8,239 nucleotides of DNA from positions 1 to 8,239 of the forward strand of contig CADBTG010000199.1 of the NCBI GenBank assembly GCA_902797475.1, read 5' to 3'. Under the pieces are notes generated by a model. It saw nothing but the letters and a program-made list of their open reading frames with translations. It was not told where the DNA came from and did no database searches. The first letter of the stretch is position 1; every line of letters begins with the position of its first letter. A program made the translations under genes and the position numbers. The stretch comes from an uncultured Lachnospiraceae bacterium (GTDB lineage Bacteria > Bacillota > Clostridia > Lachnospirales > Lachnospiraceae). Positions 1 through 6,228 of this stretch are shown here, one piece after another.

Positions 1-489
1 ATCATAGGCGCCATCCTCGTTCTTCTTCAAGCTTCCGCCGCCGTTGATGACGTGGTTGCTCTTCAAAGAAGAAACGGGAGACCAGCTGGAATAGAGCACC
101 TTCATGGTTTCGCCGCGCTTGTCGGCATATTGCTTTGCGGCGTCATAGTAGGCCTTGTTGACCGAAGCCGAGCGCTCGAAATTCGTATAACCGTATTCGC
201 ATTTGAAACGAAGAATCGAAAGACCGCAGTCCCGAAACAGAAGATCGTAAATGGCCTGTTCGTAAGGTTTTCCGGGAACCCAGTCGGCGTACCAGGTGAA
301 GCCTGCGCCGAAGCCGTCCATTGTCTGGTACCGGACATTCGGATCCGGGGTGTAACTCCATTGTGCCGGTTTCGGTTCCTCCGTCGGCGTCGGGGTCACG
401 GTGGCAGTCGGAGCCTCGGTCGGTTTACGGTTTACGCACCCGCAAAGAAGAAGCATAACTGCCGAAATAATCAATAAAATGCGTCTCAT
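1..489 (-). CDS. GH30-like secreted glycoside hydrolase lipoprotein (3' part missing)
   Basis: Partial gene: 163 codons run from an ATG at 489 to the left edge with no stop. Residues 1-18 form a lipoprotein signal peptide (MRRILLIISAVMLLLCGC); the lipobox is L15-C16-G17-C18, so C18 should be lipidated, although Cys at the -2 position is uncommon. Residues 22-42 are a Thr/Pro/Glu-rich linker that would tether the enzyme outside the membrane. The catalytic domain begins near residue 53 with QTMDGFGAGFTWYADW, then LLFRDCGLSILRFKCEYGY (83-101) and SSWSPVSSLKSN (134-145) followed by GGGSL. This order (GFGA near the start of the barrel, GL-ILR, then a W-SP segment and a Gly-rich stretch) is that of GH30 / clan GH-A xylanases and glucosidases. 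The two catalytic glutamates would lie beyond the edge. An AGGAGG sits 4 nt upstream of the start. Substrate is unknown; xylan or another plant beta-glycan is possible. Family moderately sure, specificity not. Confidence 0.72.
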   Translation of the reverse strand, partial: MRRILLIISAVMLLLCGCVNRKPTEAPTATVTPTPTEEPKPAQWSYTPDPNVRYQTMDGFGAGFTWYADWVPGKPYEQAIYDLLFRDCGLSILRFKCEYGYTNFERSASVNKAYYDAAKQYADKRGETMKVLYSSWSPVSSLKSNHVINGGGSLKKNEDGAYD

Positions 490-529
490 ATATCCTCCTG
501 AAAACAGGGCAGAAACCCCGTATGGAGAC

Positions 530-559
530 AGTATACTTCTTTTTTGACGGAATTTCCAA
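530..559 (-). promoter_or_regulatory. Sigma-A-type promoter for the GH30-like lipoprotein
   Basis: On the minus strand TTGGAA (554-559) and TATACT (530-535) are separated by 18 nt. The -10 matches the consensus at 5 of 6 positions and the -35 at 4 of 6. Transcription would start near 523, giving a leader of about 34 nt with AGGAGG at 494-499 just before the ATG at 489. Confidence 0.6.
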
Positions 560-599
560 CTCTATTTTGTTTTTCCTTGAAGATATCGCTTTCTTTCAG

Positions 600-628
600 T
601 TGAAAAATGTGACGAAAAAAGGTATTAT
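600..628 (+). promoter_or_regulatory. Sigma-A-type promoter for the esterase-mgtE-GGDEF-GH130 unit
   Basis: TTGAAA (600-605) and TATTAT (623-628) are separated by exactly 17 nt; each differs from consensus at one position. Expected transcription start is near 635, leaving a leader of about 95 nt before the TTG start at 730. The two divergent -35 boxes are separated by 40 T-rich bases (560-599), the natural place for a shared regulator to bind, but I see no convincing inverted-repeat operator there. Confidence 0.7.
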
Positions 629-692
629 GAAAATGCGCTTATTTGTGCTGATTGACTATGCGTCCGCCGATGCGCGGGCGGTTTACACAAAT

Positions 693-714
693 GCCGGAAT
701 CCGAACGGACCGGC
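693..714 (+). promoter_or_regulatory. Leader hairpin abutting the esterase ribosome binding site
   Basis: GCCGG (693-697) pairs with CCGGC (710-714), and inside it TCC (700-702) pairs with GGA (707-709) around a GAAC loop; two adenines bulge on the left. The stem ends three bases before AAGGAG at 718-723. A smaller stem (CCGCC 664-668 with GGCGG 677-681) lies upstream in the same leader. It could tune translation or stabilise the message; no known riboswitch class is recognised. Confidence 0.35.
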
Positions 715-717
715 GGT

Positions 718-723
718 AAGGAG
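718..723 (+). promoter_or_regulatory. Ribosome binding site that decides a TTG start
   Basis: AAGGAG is placed 6 nt before the TTG at 730-732. The in-frame ATGs further upstream (652, 658) have no purine-rich site in front of them and would add a 26-residue Arg/Pro-rich tail unlike the rest of the protein, so TTG 730 is preferred. Confidence 0.7.
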
Positions 724-729
724 AGAACT

Positions 730-2439
730 TTGCAGACTCAAGTTAAAGGCCCTGTGGCCCCGAAAGACCCGACCGTACAAAGACCTAAGATTTATTTCCT
801 GTTGGACGACCTCATTGCGACCTCGTTCGGCGGAGACGGAGATCCGAAGGAACTGCGCTTTTTGGAGAACCGCGTTGCGGGCAATCTGAAGCTGATCTGC
901 CCCGAGCTTCCCGACGATATTGCCGGAAGACTGCAGAAGAGCGCGGATTTTTGTGAAATCGTGCACAGCATCGGTGTCATCATGGAACCGGTATCGGAGA
1001 ACGACAAGGATCAGCCGATGTCGGTAATCTTACAGCATTACGGCCACACGGACCGATATAATTCCGGAACCCGCATGAAGATGGATGTTTTATGCGACGG
1101 CGCGGAGCGTGTATTCCCGCTTTCGGAATTCACGTTCACCGGAGACGATGACATTCTCGGAACATTGATTCTTACTTCCGACAGCACGGACCGTCAGGCA
1201 AAGGGAACGATTATCTTTTATCTGAACGACGGTTATACGGTGCCCGAGCCGGTGCTTGACCCGCCGATTGACTGGGAAAGCGAGAACTACCATAAGATTC
1301 TCGAGCGGTCCCTGATGTCGATGGGCAATACCACGAGACTTCGCCGCGCGATTGAAAAGGCCTCCGAGGGAGAGGACGTCACGATCGCATTTATCGGCGG
1401 CTCGATTACGCAGGGCGCAGGCGCAAAGCCGATTGAATCGAAATGCTATGCATACCGCATCTTCGAGTATTTTCGCGACACCTATGCGGAGGATCCGGAG
1501 AAGGTGCATTACGTGAAGGCCGGAATCGGCGGAACGAGCAGTGAGCTCGGCGTGCTTCGCTACGAGAAGGATGTGCTTCGAAACGGAACGGTCAATCCGG
1601 ACATACTGATTATAGAGTTTGCCGTTAATGATGCCGGCGACGAGACGAACGGAATCTGCTTTGAGAGCCTTGCCTCGAAAGCCTTCCGCCGGCAGAACGG
1701 ACCGGCGGTCATTCTGCTGTTCTCGGTATTCATGAACGACTGGAACCTGCAGGACAGACTGTCGCCGATCGGTTTCCATTACGATTATCCGATGGTCAGC
1801 GTTTTGGACGGTGTTACGCCGCAGTTCCCCGCCGATGCGGAGGGGCATGTCATGTCGAAACGGCAGTATTTCTATGACTGCTATCATCCGACGAACGACG
1901 GCCACCGTGTCATGGCAGACTGCGTCAATTATCTGATCGAGCAGTCGCTTGCGCATGTAAGCGACGAGGTTTCCTATCCTGAGGAAAGCTGCCTCGGCCG
2001 TGAATACGAAAAGACCGTAACGGTTTATCCGGATACGCTTGCCGGTGAGTACGGAATCGAAGTCGATTTCGGCGATTTCACCGAGAACGATACGGATTTA
2101 CAGATGGCGGAAAAGGATACGGACCATCACGGCTCCTATACCTTTGACGGCTCCTGGAGCCGCGCCTGCAAATCGCTTGCACCGTTTACGGTGAAGATGA
2201 AATGCTCATCTTTCTTCTTCATCTTCAAAGACACCGGGGATCCTGCTTTCGGACCCTGCGACATTGTCGTGGACGGAGAAGTAAAATACGAATACAACCC
2301 GCTTGCCATCGGTTGGACCCACAGCAAAGCGATGCTTGCCGTGCCGTACGGCGAGCCTTCGGAGCACACCGTTTCGGTTGTTCCGAAATCACCCGATAAG
2401 AAATACTCGATCGTGGCATTTGCCTACACAAAGGAGTAA
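730..2439 (+). CDS. Three-part SGNH/GDSL-family esterase, cytoplasmic
   Basis: 569 residues from the TTG start chosen by the AAGGAG at 718. The middle third carries all SGNH hydrolase blocks: block I IAFIGGSITQGAG with nucleophile S225, block II AGIGGTSS with oxyanion G267, block III EFAVND with N300, and block V DCYHPTNDGH with D383 and H386 as the rest of the triad. About 180 residues precede this domain and about 150 follow it; both flanks look beta-rich (for example 488-566 with many alternating hydrophobics), suggesting jelly-roll or carbohydrate-binding-like modules, but I cannot name them. No signal peptide is visible, so it probably works in the cytoplasm. SGNH enzymes of this kind often remove acetyl groups from oligosaccharides, and the GH130 gene three places downstream makes acetylated manno-oligosaccharides a reasonable substrate guess. 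The stop is 35 nt before mgtE and no terminator intervenes, so it is the probable first gene of an operon. Catalytic class fairly sure; substrate is inference. Confidence 0.85.
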   Translation: MQTQVKGPVAPKDPTVQRPKIYFLLDDLIATSFGGDGDPKELRFLENRVAGNLKLICPELPDDIAGRLQKSADFCEIVHSIGVIMEPVSENDKDQPMSVILQHYGHTDRYNSGTRMKMDVLCDGAERVFPLSEFTFTGDDDILGTLILTSDSTDRQAKGTIIFYLNDGYTVPEPVLDPPIDWESENYHKILERSLMSMGNTTRLRRAIEKASEGEDVTIAFIGGSITQGAGAKPIESKCYAYRIFEYFRDTYAEDPEKVHYVKAGIGGTSSELGVLRYEKDVLRNGTVNPDILIIEFAVNDAGDETNGICFESLASKAFRRQNGPAVILLFSVFMNDWNLQDRLSPIGFHYDYPMVSVLDGVTPQFPADAEGHVMSKRQYFYDCYHPTNDGHRVMADCVNYLIEQSLAHVSDEVSYPEESCLGREYEKTVTVYPDTLAGEYGIEVDFGDFTENDTDLQMAEKDTDHHGSYTFDGSWSRACKSLAPFTVKMKCSSFFFIFKDTGDPAFGPCDIVVDGEVKYEYNPLAIGWTHSKAMLAVPYGEPSEHTVSVVPKSPDKKYSIVAFAYTKE

Positions 2440-2474
2440 ACGCGGGAAGACAATTTTAATCAGGAGGTGAAAGC

Positions 2475-3845
2475 ATGGATACAGAAGCTTTTTCCCTGGA
2501 AAATGCAATGAAGCTGCTGAACGAAAAGAAGTATGCCGACCTCAGAAAGATTCTGACGGATGTGCCGGCGGCCGATATTGCCGAGATGTTCGAAGAGATT
2601 CCGAAGAACCAGTTTGCGATTCTGTACCGGATTCTGCCGAAGGAACTGGCGGCCGATGTATTTGTCGAACTGGACCCGGATTTCCAGCAGATTCTGATTG
2701 AAGCGTTCAGTGATAAGGAGCTTCGCGAAGTTCTTGACGAGCTCTACATGGATGATACGGTAGACCTGATTGAGGAGATGCCTGCCAATGTGGTAAAGCG
2801 TATTCTCGCAAACTCGTCCGCCGAGGACCGTAAGACCGTTAACGAACTGCTGAAGTATCCCGAAGACTCTGCCGGAAGCATCATGACGACCGAGTTTGTC
2901 CGCCTGAAGGAGGACATGACGGTTCGGGAAGCTTTCGCCCTGATCAGAAAGGTCGCCATTGACAAGGAGACCATTTATACCTGTTATGTAACCGATAACC
3001 AAAGCCACCTGATCGGCATGGTTACGGTCAAATACCTGCTTTTGTCCGATTATGAAGCGAAAATCAAGGACATCATGCAGGACAATGTCATCAGCGTGAA
3101 GACGCTTGACGATAAGGAAGACGTGGCGGCGACGATCAGTAAGTACGACGTGCTTGCGCTTCCGGTTGTTGACGAAGAAAACCGTCTTGTCGGCATCGTA
3201 ACCGTAGACGACGCCATCGACGTCATGCAGGATGAGGCGGAAGAAGACTTCGCAAAGATGAACGCTATGGCGCCCGTGGAAACGCCGTACCTTCGTACTT
3301 CCCCGATTTCCCTGTGGCGAAGCCGTATCATCTGGCTTCTACTGTTGATGGTTTCGGCAACTTTTACCGGCATCATCATTTCCTCGTTTGAAAAGGCGCT
3401 CGCGGCACAGGTTGTGCTGACAGCCTTCATTCCGATGCTGATGGACACCGGCGGTAACTCCGGCTCCCAGGCATCCGTTACAATTATCCGTGCCATTTCC
3501 CTCGGGGAGGTGGAATTTGCGGATATCCTCAAAGTTGTTTGGAAGGAGATGCGTGTCGCATTTCTCTGCGGATTATCGCTGGCGGCGGTCACATTCGGCA
3601 AGATTTTCCTTGTCGACAAGCTTTTGCTGCATCGTCCGATTACCGTTCCCGTCGCTTTGGTTGTATGCCTGACGCTTTGCATCACGGTTTTGTGTGCGAA
3701 GCTTCTCGGATGCACGCTCCCGATGATTGTTGCCAAGCTCGGATTTGACCCGGCGGTAATGGCAAGCCCGTTCATTACCACGATTGTGGATGCCGTATCC
3801 CTGCTTGTTTACTTCGCATTTGCCATGGCCTTTTTACCGATATGA
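2475..3845 (+). CDS. mgtE: Magnesium transporter MgtE
   Basis: 456 residues, the usual length for this Mg2+ channel/transporter of the inner membrane. Order: an acidic, helical N domain (about 1-130, superhelical repeats such as LPKELAADVFVELDP), two CBS domains (about 137-198 and 200-260; DVLALPVVDEENRLVGIVTV is typical), a linker helix, and five membrane helices from about 285 to 455. The hallmark MDTGGNSGSQAS lies at 323-334. The last helix holds ASPFITTIVDAVSLLVYF; D439 corresponds to the pore aspartate that binds Mg2+ in characterised MgtE (family knowledge). The N and CBS domains sense cytosolic Mg2+ and close the pore when it is plentiful. ATG start with AGGAGG 7 nt upstream. No M-box riboswitch can fit in the 35-nt gap before it, so transcription probably comes from the esterase promoter. 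It is complete with no missing key residue. Confidence 0.96.
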   Translation: MDTEAFSLENAMKLLNEKKYADLRKILTDVPAADIAEMFEEIPKNQFAILYRILPKELAADVFVELDPDFQQILIEAFSDKELREVLDELYMDDTVDLIEEMPANVVKRILANSSAEDRKTVNELLKYPEDSAGSIMTTEFVRLKEDMTVREAFALIRKVAIDKETIYTCYVTDNQSHLIGMVTVKYLLLSDYEAKIKDIMQDNVISVKTLDDKEDVAATISKYDVLALPVVDEENRLVGIVTVDDAIDVMQDEAEEDFAKMNAMAPVETPYLRTSPISLWRSRIIWLLLLMVSATFTGIIISSFEKALAAQVVLTAFIPMLMDTGGNSGSQASVTIIRAISLGEVEFADILKVVWKEMRVAFLCGLSLAAVTFGKIFLVDKLLLHRPITVPVALVVCLTLCITVLCAKLLGCTLPMIVAKLGFDPAVMASPFITTIVDAVSLLVYFAFAMAFLPI

Positions 3846-3849
3846 ACCC

Positions 3850-3854
3850 GGAGG
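3850..3854 (+). promoter_or_regulatory. Ribosome binding site for the GTG start of the GGDEF gene
   Basis: GGAGG, 8 nt before GTG at 3863. An ATG at 3856 lies only one base from it and in another frame, where the reading frame soon ends; the GTG is therefore the start. Confidence 0.65.
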
Positions 3855-3862
3855 TATGATTC

Positions 3863-5047
3863 GTGGAAGACAAATTTGTCTCAACCAGAAAACACTTTAT
3901 TTTGGCGATTTCGTTCAGCATCGTCGTCATCGCCCTGACCGAGGTGGCAACGTTTGCATATGTGCAGTCTCCGGCAGGCGTTAAGTGGGAGGATTTTCGG
4001 TTAGGGAAGTTCTTCATTCCCCTCGGCGTGAACATTACCACGCTGATTGCGCTTCTGATCATCCTTCACCGTCCGAATGTGCGGGATATCGTGAAGAATT
4101 ACGCCTGCGTCATATCGCTTGTCATCGTATGTACCGTTGTGGTGACTTCCCATCACGATTACCCGGTTCTTCTTGCCGTGTTCGTGGTTCCGGTCATCTG
4201 GTCCATCGTATTTGAGGATAAATTCCTCTGCAGCGTGACGCACCTTTTATGTCAGGTCGGCGTGCTGCAGCTTACGGTTTCCTCGTCCATTCTGACGAAG
4301 AACAATCTGATTAACATGGACGCCGACAATCTGGCGGACAGAATCACCGATTTTTTGAAATCAAGCCCGAAGGGCGTCATCACCGGTGAGGACATTCTCC
4401 GAATCAGCGTCGAAACCCGCACGAATACGCTGTGGGTCAACATCATCCTCGGCATCATCCTGGTTGCCACGGCAAGGCTTTTCGGCTATCTGATGCTTTT
4501 GCAGCTGCAGAAGAAGGATTCGATCCTGCAGACGCATGAGAAGGATAACATGGCACTTGAAAAGCAGCTGCTCCGCGACCAGATGACAGGACTTTACAAC
4601 CATACCGCGTTCTACGAATTTTTGGACCGTTGCGTAAAGATGAAGGGCGACGAGCCGCTTACGCTCGCGGTTGTCGATATCGACGATTTCAAGAAGGTAA
4701 ATGATACCTATGGCCACGATAACGGCGACGAGGTCATTCTGACCCTCTCTAAGATCATGCAGGCACATTGCGGTGCCGATAACTATGTATGCCGCTACGG
4801 CGGTGAGGAATTTGCCGTCATCTTCCCGAATTCGAGAGAGAAGGAAGCACGCCAGATCATGCAGAACATTTTGGATGAGTTCCGCAACACGCATTATGAC
4901 TGGCACAGCGGAAGCATTTCGTTCAGCTGCGGCGTGTTCCAGTGCAGTGCTTACCGGATGAATGCGGAGGAATTCTTCCAGATTACCGACAAGCTCCTTT
5001 ATAAGGCAAAGCATAACGGCAAGAACCAGGTTTGCGGCGGACAGTAA
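3863..5047 (+). CDS. Membrane-bound GGDEF diguanylate cyclase
   Basis: 394 residues from a GTG start, 17 nt after mgtE. It should make cyclic di-GMP from two GTP. The N-terminal half has about six hydrophobic segments (roughly 11-33, 50-69, 79-96, 100-116, 120-145 and 189-213); the segment 146-188 between the last two would face outside and could sense a signal. A short coiled-coil-like stretch (214-238) leads into the GGDEF domain, 239-394. Visible active-site features are MTGLYN, the metal-binding D272 in VVDIDDFKKVNDTYGH, N280, D289 and the signature RYGGEEF (311-317), all consistent with an active enzyme; GKNQV closes the domain. The product-inhibition site RxxD that normally lies just before the signature is absent (GADN at 304-307). 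No EAL or HD-GYP domain is present. The membrane sensor is not one I can name. Probably in the same transcript as esterase and mgtE. Cyclase call is firm, signal unknown. Confidence 0.93.
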   Translation: MEDKFVSTRKHFILAISFSIVVIALTEVATFAYVQSPAGVKWEDFRLGKFFIPLGVNITTLIALLIILHRPNVRDIVKNYACVISLVIVCTVVVTSHHDYPVLLAVFVVPVIWSIVFEDKFLCSVTHLLCQVGVLQLTVSSSILTKNNLINMDADNLADRITDFLKSSPKGVITGEDILRISVETRTNTLWVNIILGIILVATARLFGYLMLLQLQKKDSILQTHEKDNMALEKQLLRDQMTGLYNHTAFYEFLDRCVKMKGDEPLTLAVVDIDDFKKVNDTYGHDNGDEVILTLSKIMQAHCGADNYVCRYGGEEFAVIFPNSREKEARQIMQNILDEFRNTHYDWHSGSISFSCGVFQCSAYRMNAEEFFQITDKLLYKAKHNGKNQVCGGQ

Positions 5048-5055
5048 GCGCGTAA

Positions 5056-5072
5056 CGTCTGCAAGGCAGACG
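5056..5072 (+). other. Perfect small hairpin between GGDEF and GH130 genes
   Basis: CGTCTGC (5056-5062) and GCAGACG (5066-5072) are exact complements around a 3-base AAG loop. No T-run follows (AAGAGGATAT comes next), so it is not a standard terminator. It may be an RNA processing or stability element that sets GH130 expression apart from the genes upstream. Confidence 0.45.
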
Positions 5073-5103
5073 AAGAGGATATATATTCAAGGAGGACTAA
5101 AAG

Positions 5104-6081
5104 ATGATCATCGGATCAAACCTTCCGAACATTCCCTGGCAGGAGAGACCTGAAGGATGTTCGGACATCGTATGGCGCTATTCGGAGAACCCGATTATCG
5201 GGCGTCATGCAATCCCTTCGGCGAACAGCGTTTTCAACAGCGCAGTCATTCCGAAGGACGGAGCTTTCGTCGGCGTGTTCAGAAGTGACAGCCGGGCGAT
5301 GGAGCAGCAGCTCTTTTTGGGAAAGAGCAACGATGCTGTCAATTGGGACATTGAGCACGACCCGCTCCCGCTTTTCAATGAGGACGGAAGTCCCGCAGGA
5401 ACGGCAAGAGGTTACGACCCTCGTGTCTGCAGGATCGAGGACCGCTACTATGTAACGTGGTGCACCCCTTTTGAGGTAACGAACGCCCCGACAATCGGCG
5501 TGGCGTATTCCTATGACTTCAAGACGTTTTACCGTCTTCCGAACGCTTTTCTTCCGTTTAACCGTAACGGCGTGATGTTCCCGCGCAAGATTAACGGAAA
5601 ATACATGATGCTTTCCCGTCCGTCGGATAACGGCCATACGCCTTTCGGCGACATGTTCCTTTCCGAAAGTCCCGATATGGTGCACTGGGGATGCCATCAT
5701 CATGTCATGAGCGCCGGCGGCTGGGCATGGACCAAGATCGGTGCCGGCCCGATTCCGATTGAGATTGACGAAGGCTGGCTGCTTTTCTTCCACGGCGTCG
5801 GAACGACCTGCAACGGTATGATGTATTCCGTCGGCGCGGCGATTCTTGATAAGGACGAGCCCTGGAAGGTGAAGTACCGCTGCAAGCCTTTCCTGCTTCA
5901 TCCCGAGACGATGTACGAGTGCGTCGGAGACGTTCCGAATGTCTGCTTCCCGTGCGCGACTCTTACGGATGCCGCAACGGGCCGGATTGCCATCTATTAC
6001 GGCGCGGCCGATACGGTCGTCGCCATGGCATTTGCCAAAGAGGATGAGCTTGTCCGCTACATCAAAGACAACGCTTTATAA
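5104..6081 (+). CDS. GH130 beta-mannoside phosphorylase
   Basis: 325 residues, the typical size of the shorter GH130 enzymes that act on beta-1,4-manno-oligosaccharides. These cytoplasmic five-bladed beta-propeller enzymes use phosphate to release alpha-mannose 1-phosphate from the non-reducing end, saving ATP. Family features seen: NPIIGRHAIPSANSVFNSAV (29-48), ARGYDPRVCRIEDRYYVTW with D105 at the position of the catalytic acid, FPRKINGKYMMLSRPSD (159-175) with R161 and R172, LLFFHGVG around H230 (Arg and His in these segments bind phosphate in characterised members), and the late motif ECVGDVPNVCFPC followed by IYYGAADTVVAMA. No signal peptide. ATG start with AAGGAGG 8 nt upstream. It lies 56 nt after the GGDEF gene and ends 10 nt before a strong terminator, so it is the last gene of the unit. 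Mannosyl-glucose or mannosyl-GlcNAc substrates are alternatives; family is near certain, exact substrate not. Confidence 0.93.
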   Translation: MIIGSNLPNIPWQERPEGCSDIVWRYSENPIIGRHAIPSANSVFNSAVIPKDGAFVGVFRSDSRAMEQQLFLGKSNDAVNWDIEHDPLPLFNEDGSPAGTARGYDPRVCRIEDRYYVTWCTPFEVTNAPTIGVAYSYDFKTFYRLPNAFLPFNRNGVMFPRKINGKYMMLSRPSDNGHTPFGDMFLSESPDMVHWGCHHHVMSAGGWAWTKIGAGPIPIEIDEGWLLFFHGVGTTCNGMMYSVGAAILDKDEPWKVKYRCKPFLLHPETMYECVGDVPNVCFPCATLTDAATGRIAIYYGAADTVVAMAFAKEDELVRYIKDNAL

Positions 6082-6091
6082 GGGTTTCACG

Positions 6092-6126
6092 GCCGCGCAC
6101 CGGATACGACGGTGTGCGGCTTTTTT
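6092..6126 (+). terminator. Rho-independent terminator after the GH130 gene
   Basis: An 11-bp GC-rich stem (6092-6102 with 6110-6120, one G-T wobble) closes a 7-base loop and is followed at once by six T (6121-6126). No A-run precedes the stem, so it works in the plus direction only. It marks the end of the unit that begins at the 600-628 promoter. Confidence 0.93.
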
Positions 6127-6159
6127 ACGTCCGGCGGGAAGAAAAGATGGTAAATGTTA

Positions 6160-6188
6160 TTGACATAACGCCGCGTTTGTGGTAATAT
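6160..6188 (+). promoter_or_regulatory. Sigma-A-type promoter for the membrane protein-pepT unit
   Basis: A perfect TTGACA (6160-6165) is followed after 17 nt by TAATAT (6183-6188, 4 of 6 matches). Transcription should start near 6195, about 34 nt before the ATG at 6229. It lies directly after the terminator of the previous unit. Confidence 0.72.
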
Positions 6189-6196
6189 GACGGAAA

Positions 6197-6210
6197 GCCC
6201 GAAAGCGGGC
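6197..6210 (+). promoter_or_regulatory. Hairpin at the expected 5' end of the transcript
   Basis: GCCCG (6197-6201) pairs with CGGGC (6206-6210) around AAAG. Given a start near 6195, the stem begins within about two bases of the RNA 5' end and ends two bases before AGGAGG (6213-6218). Such 5' stems are known to protect messages from decay; here it may also tune ribosome access. Confidence 0.4.
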
Positions 6211-6228
6211 AAAGGAGGGAGTTTTATC

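Noticed and set aside
52..477. Plus-strand open frame (141 codons) at the left end
   Set aside because: Opposite the GH30-like lipoprotein, whose signal peptide, linker and domain motifs are convincing; this frame has none.
560..599. Operator palindrome around GATATC between the divergent promoters
   Set aside because: Only the central six bases are symmetric; flanking bases do not pair, so it is no better than chance.
1090..1956. Long minus-strand open frame (288 codons) opposite the esterase
   Set aside because: It runs opposite a gene with intact SGNH motifs, its product is Arg/Val-rich with no recognisable motif, and it has no supported start; it is a codon-bias shadow.
2440..2474. TTTAAT near 2455-2460 as an internal -10 box for mgtE
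   Set aside because: No -35-like sequence at the proper distance, and transcription would start inside the ribosome binding site.
2440..2474. Mg2+-sensing M-box riboswitch before mgtE
   Set aside because: The gap is only 35 nt, far too short for that element.
3050..3781. Minus-strand open frame (243 codons) opposite mgtE
   Set aside because: Ser/Thr-rich low-information product opposite the well-conserved transporter; no promoter or ribosome site supports it.
5082..5087. TATATT as a promoter -10 before the GH130 gene
   Set aside because: The sequence 17-18 nt upstream lies in the hairpin and does not resemble TTGACA.
5116..5901. Minus-strand open frame (261 codons) opposite the GH130 gene
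   Set aside because: Shadow of a clear GH130 coding frame; no motif or expression signal seen.
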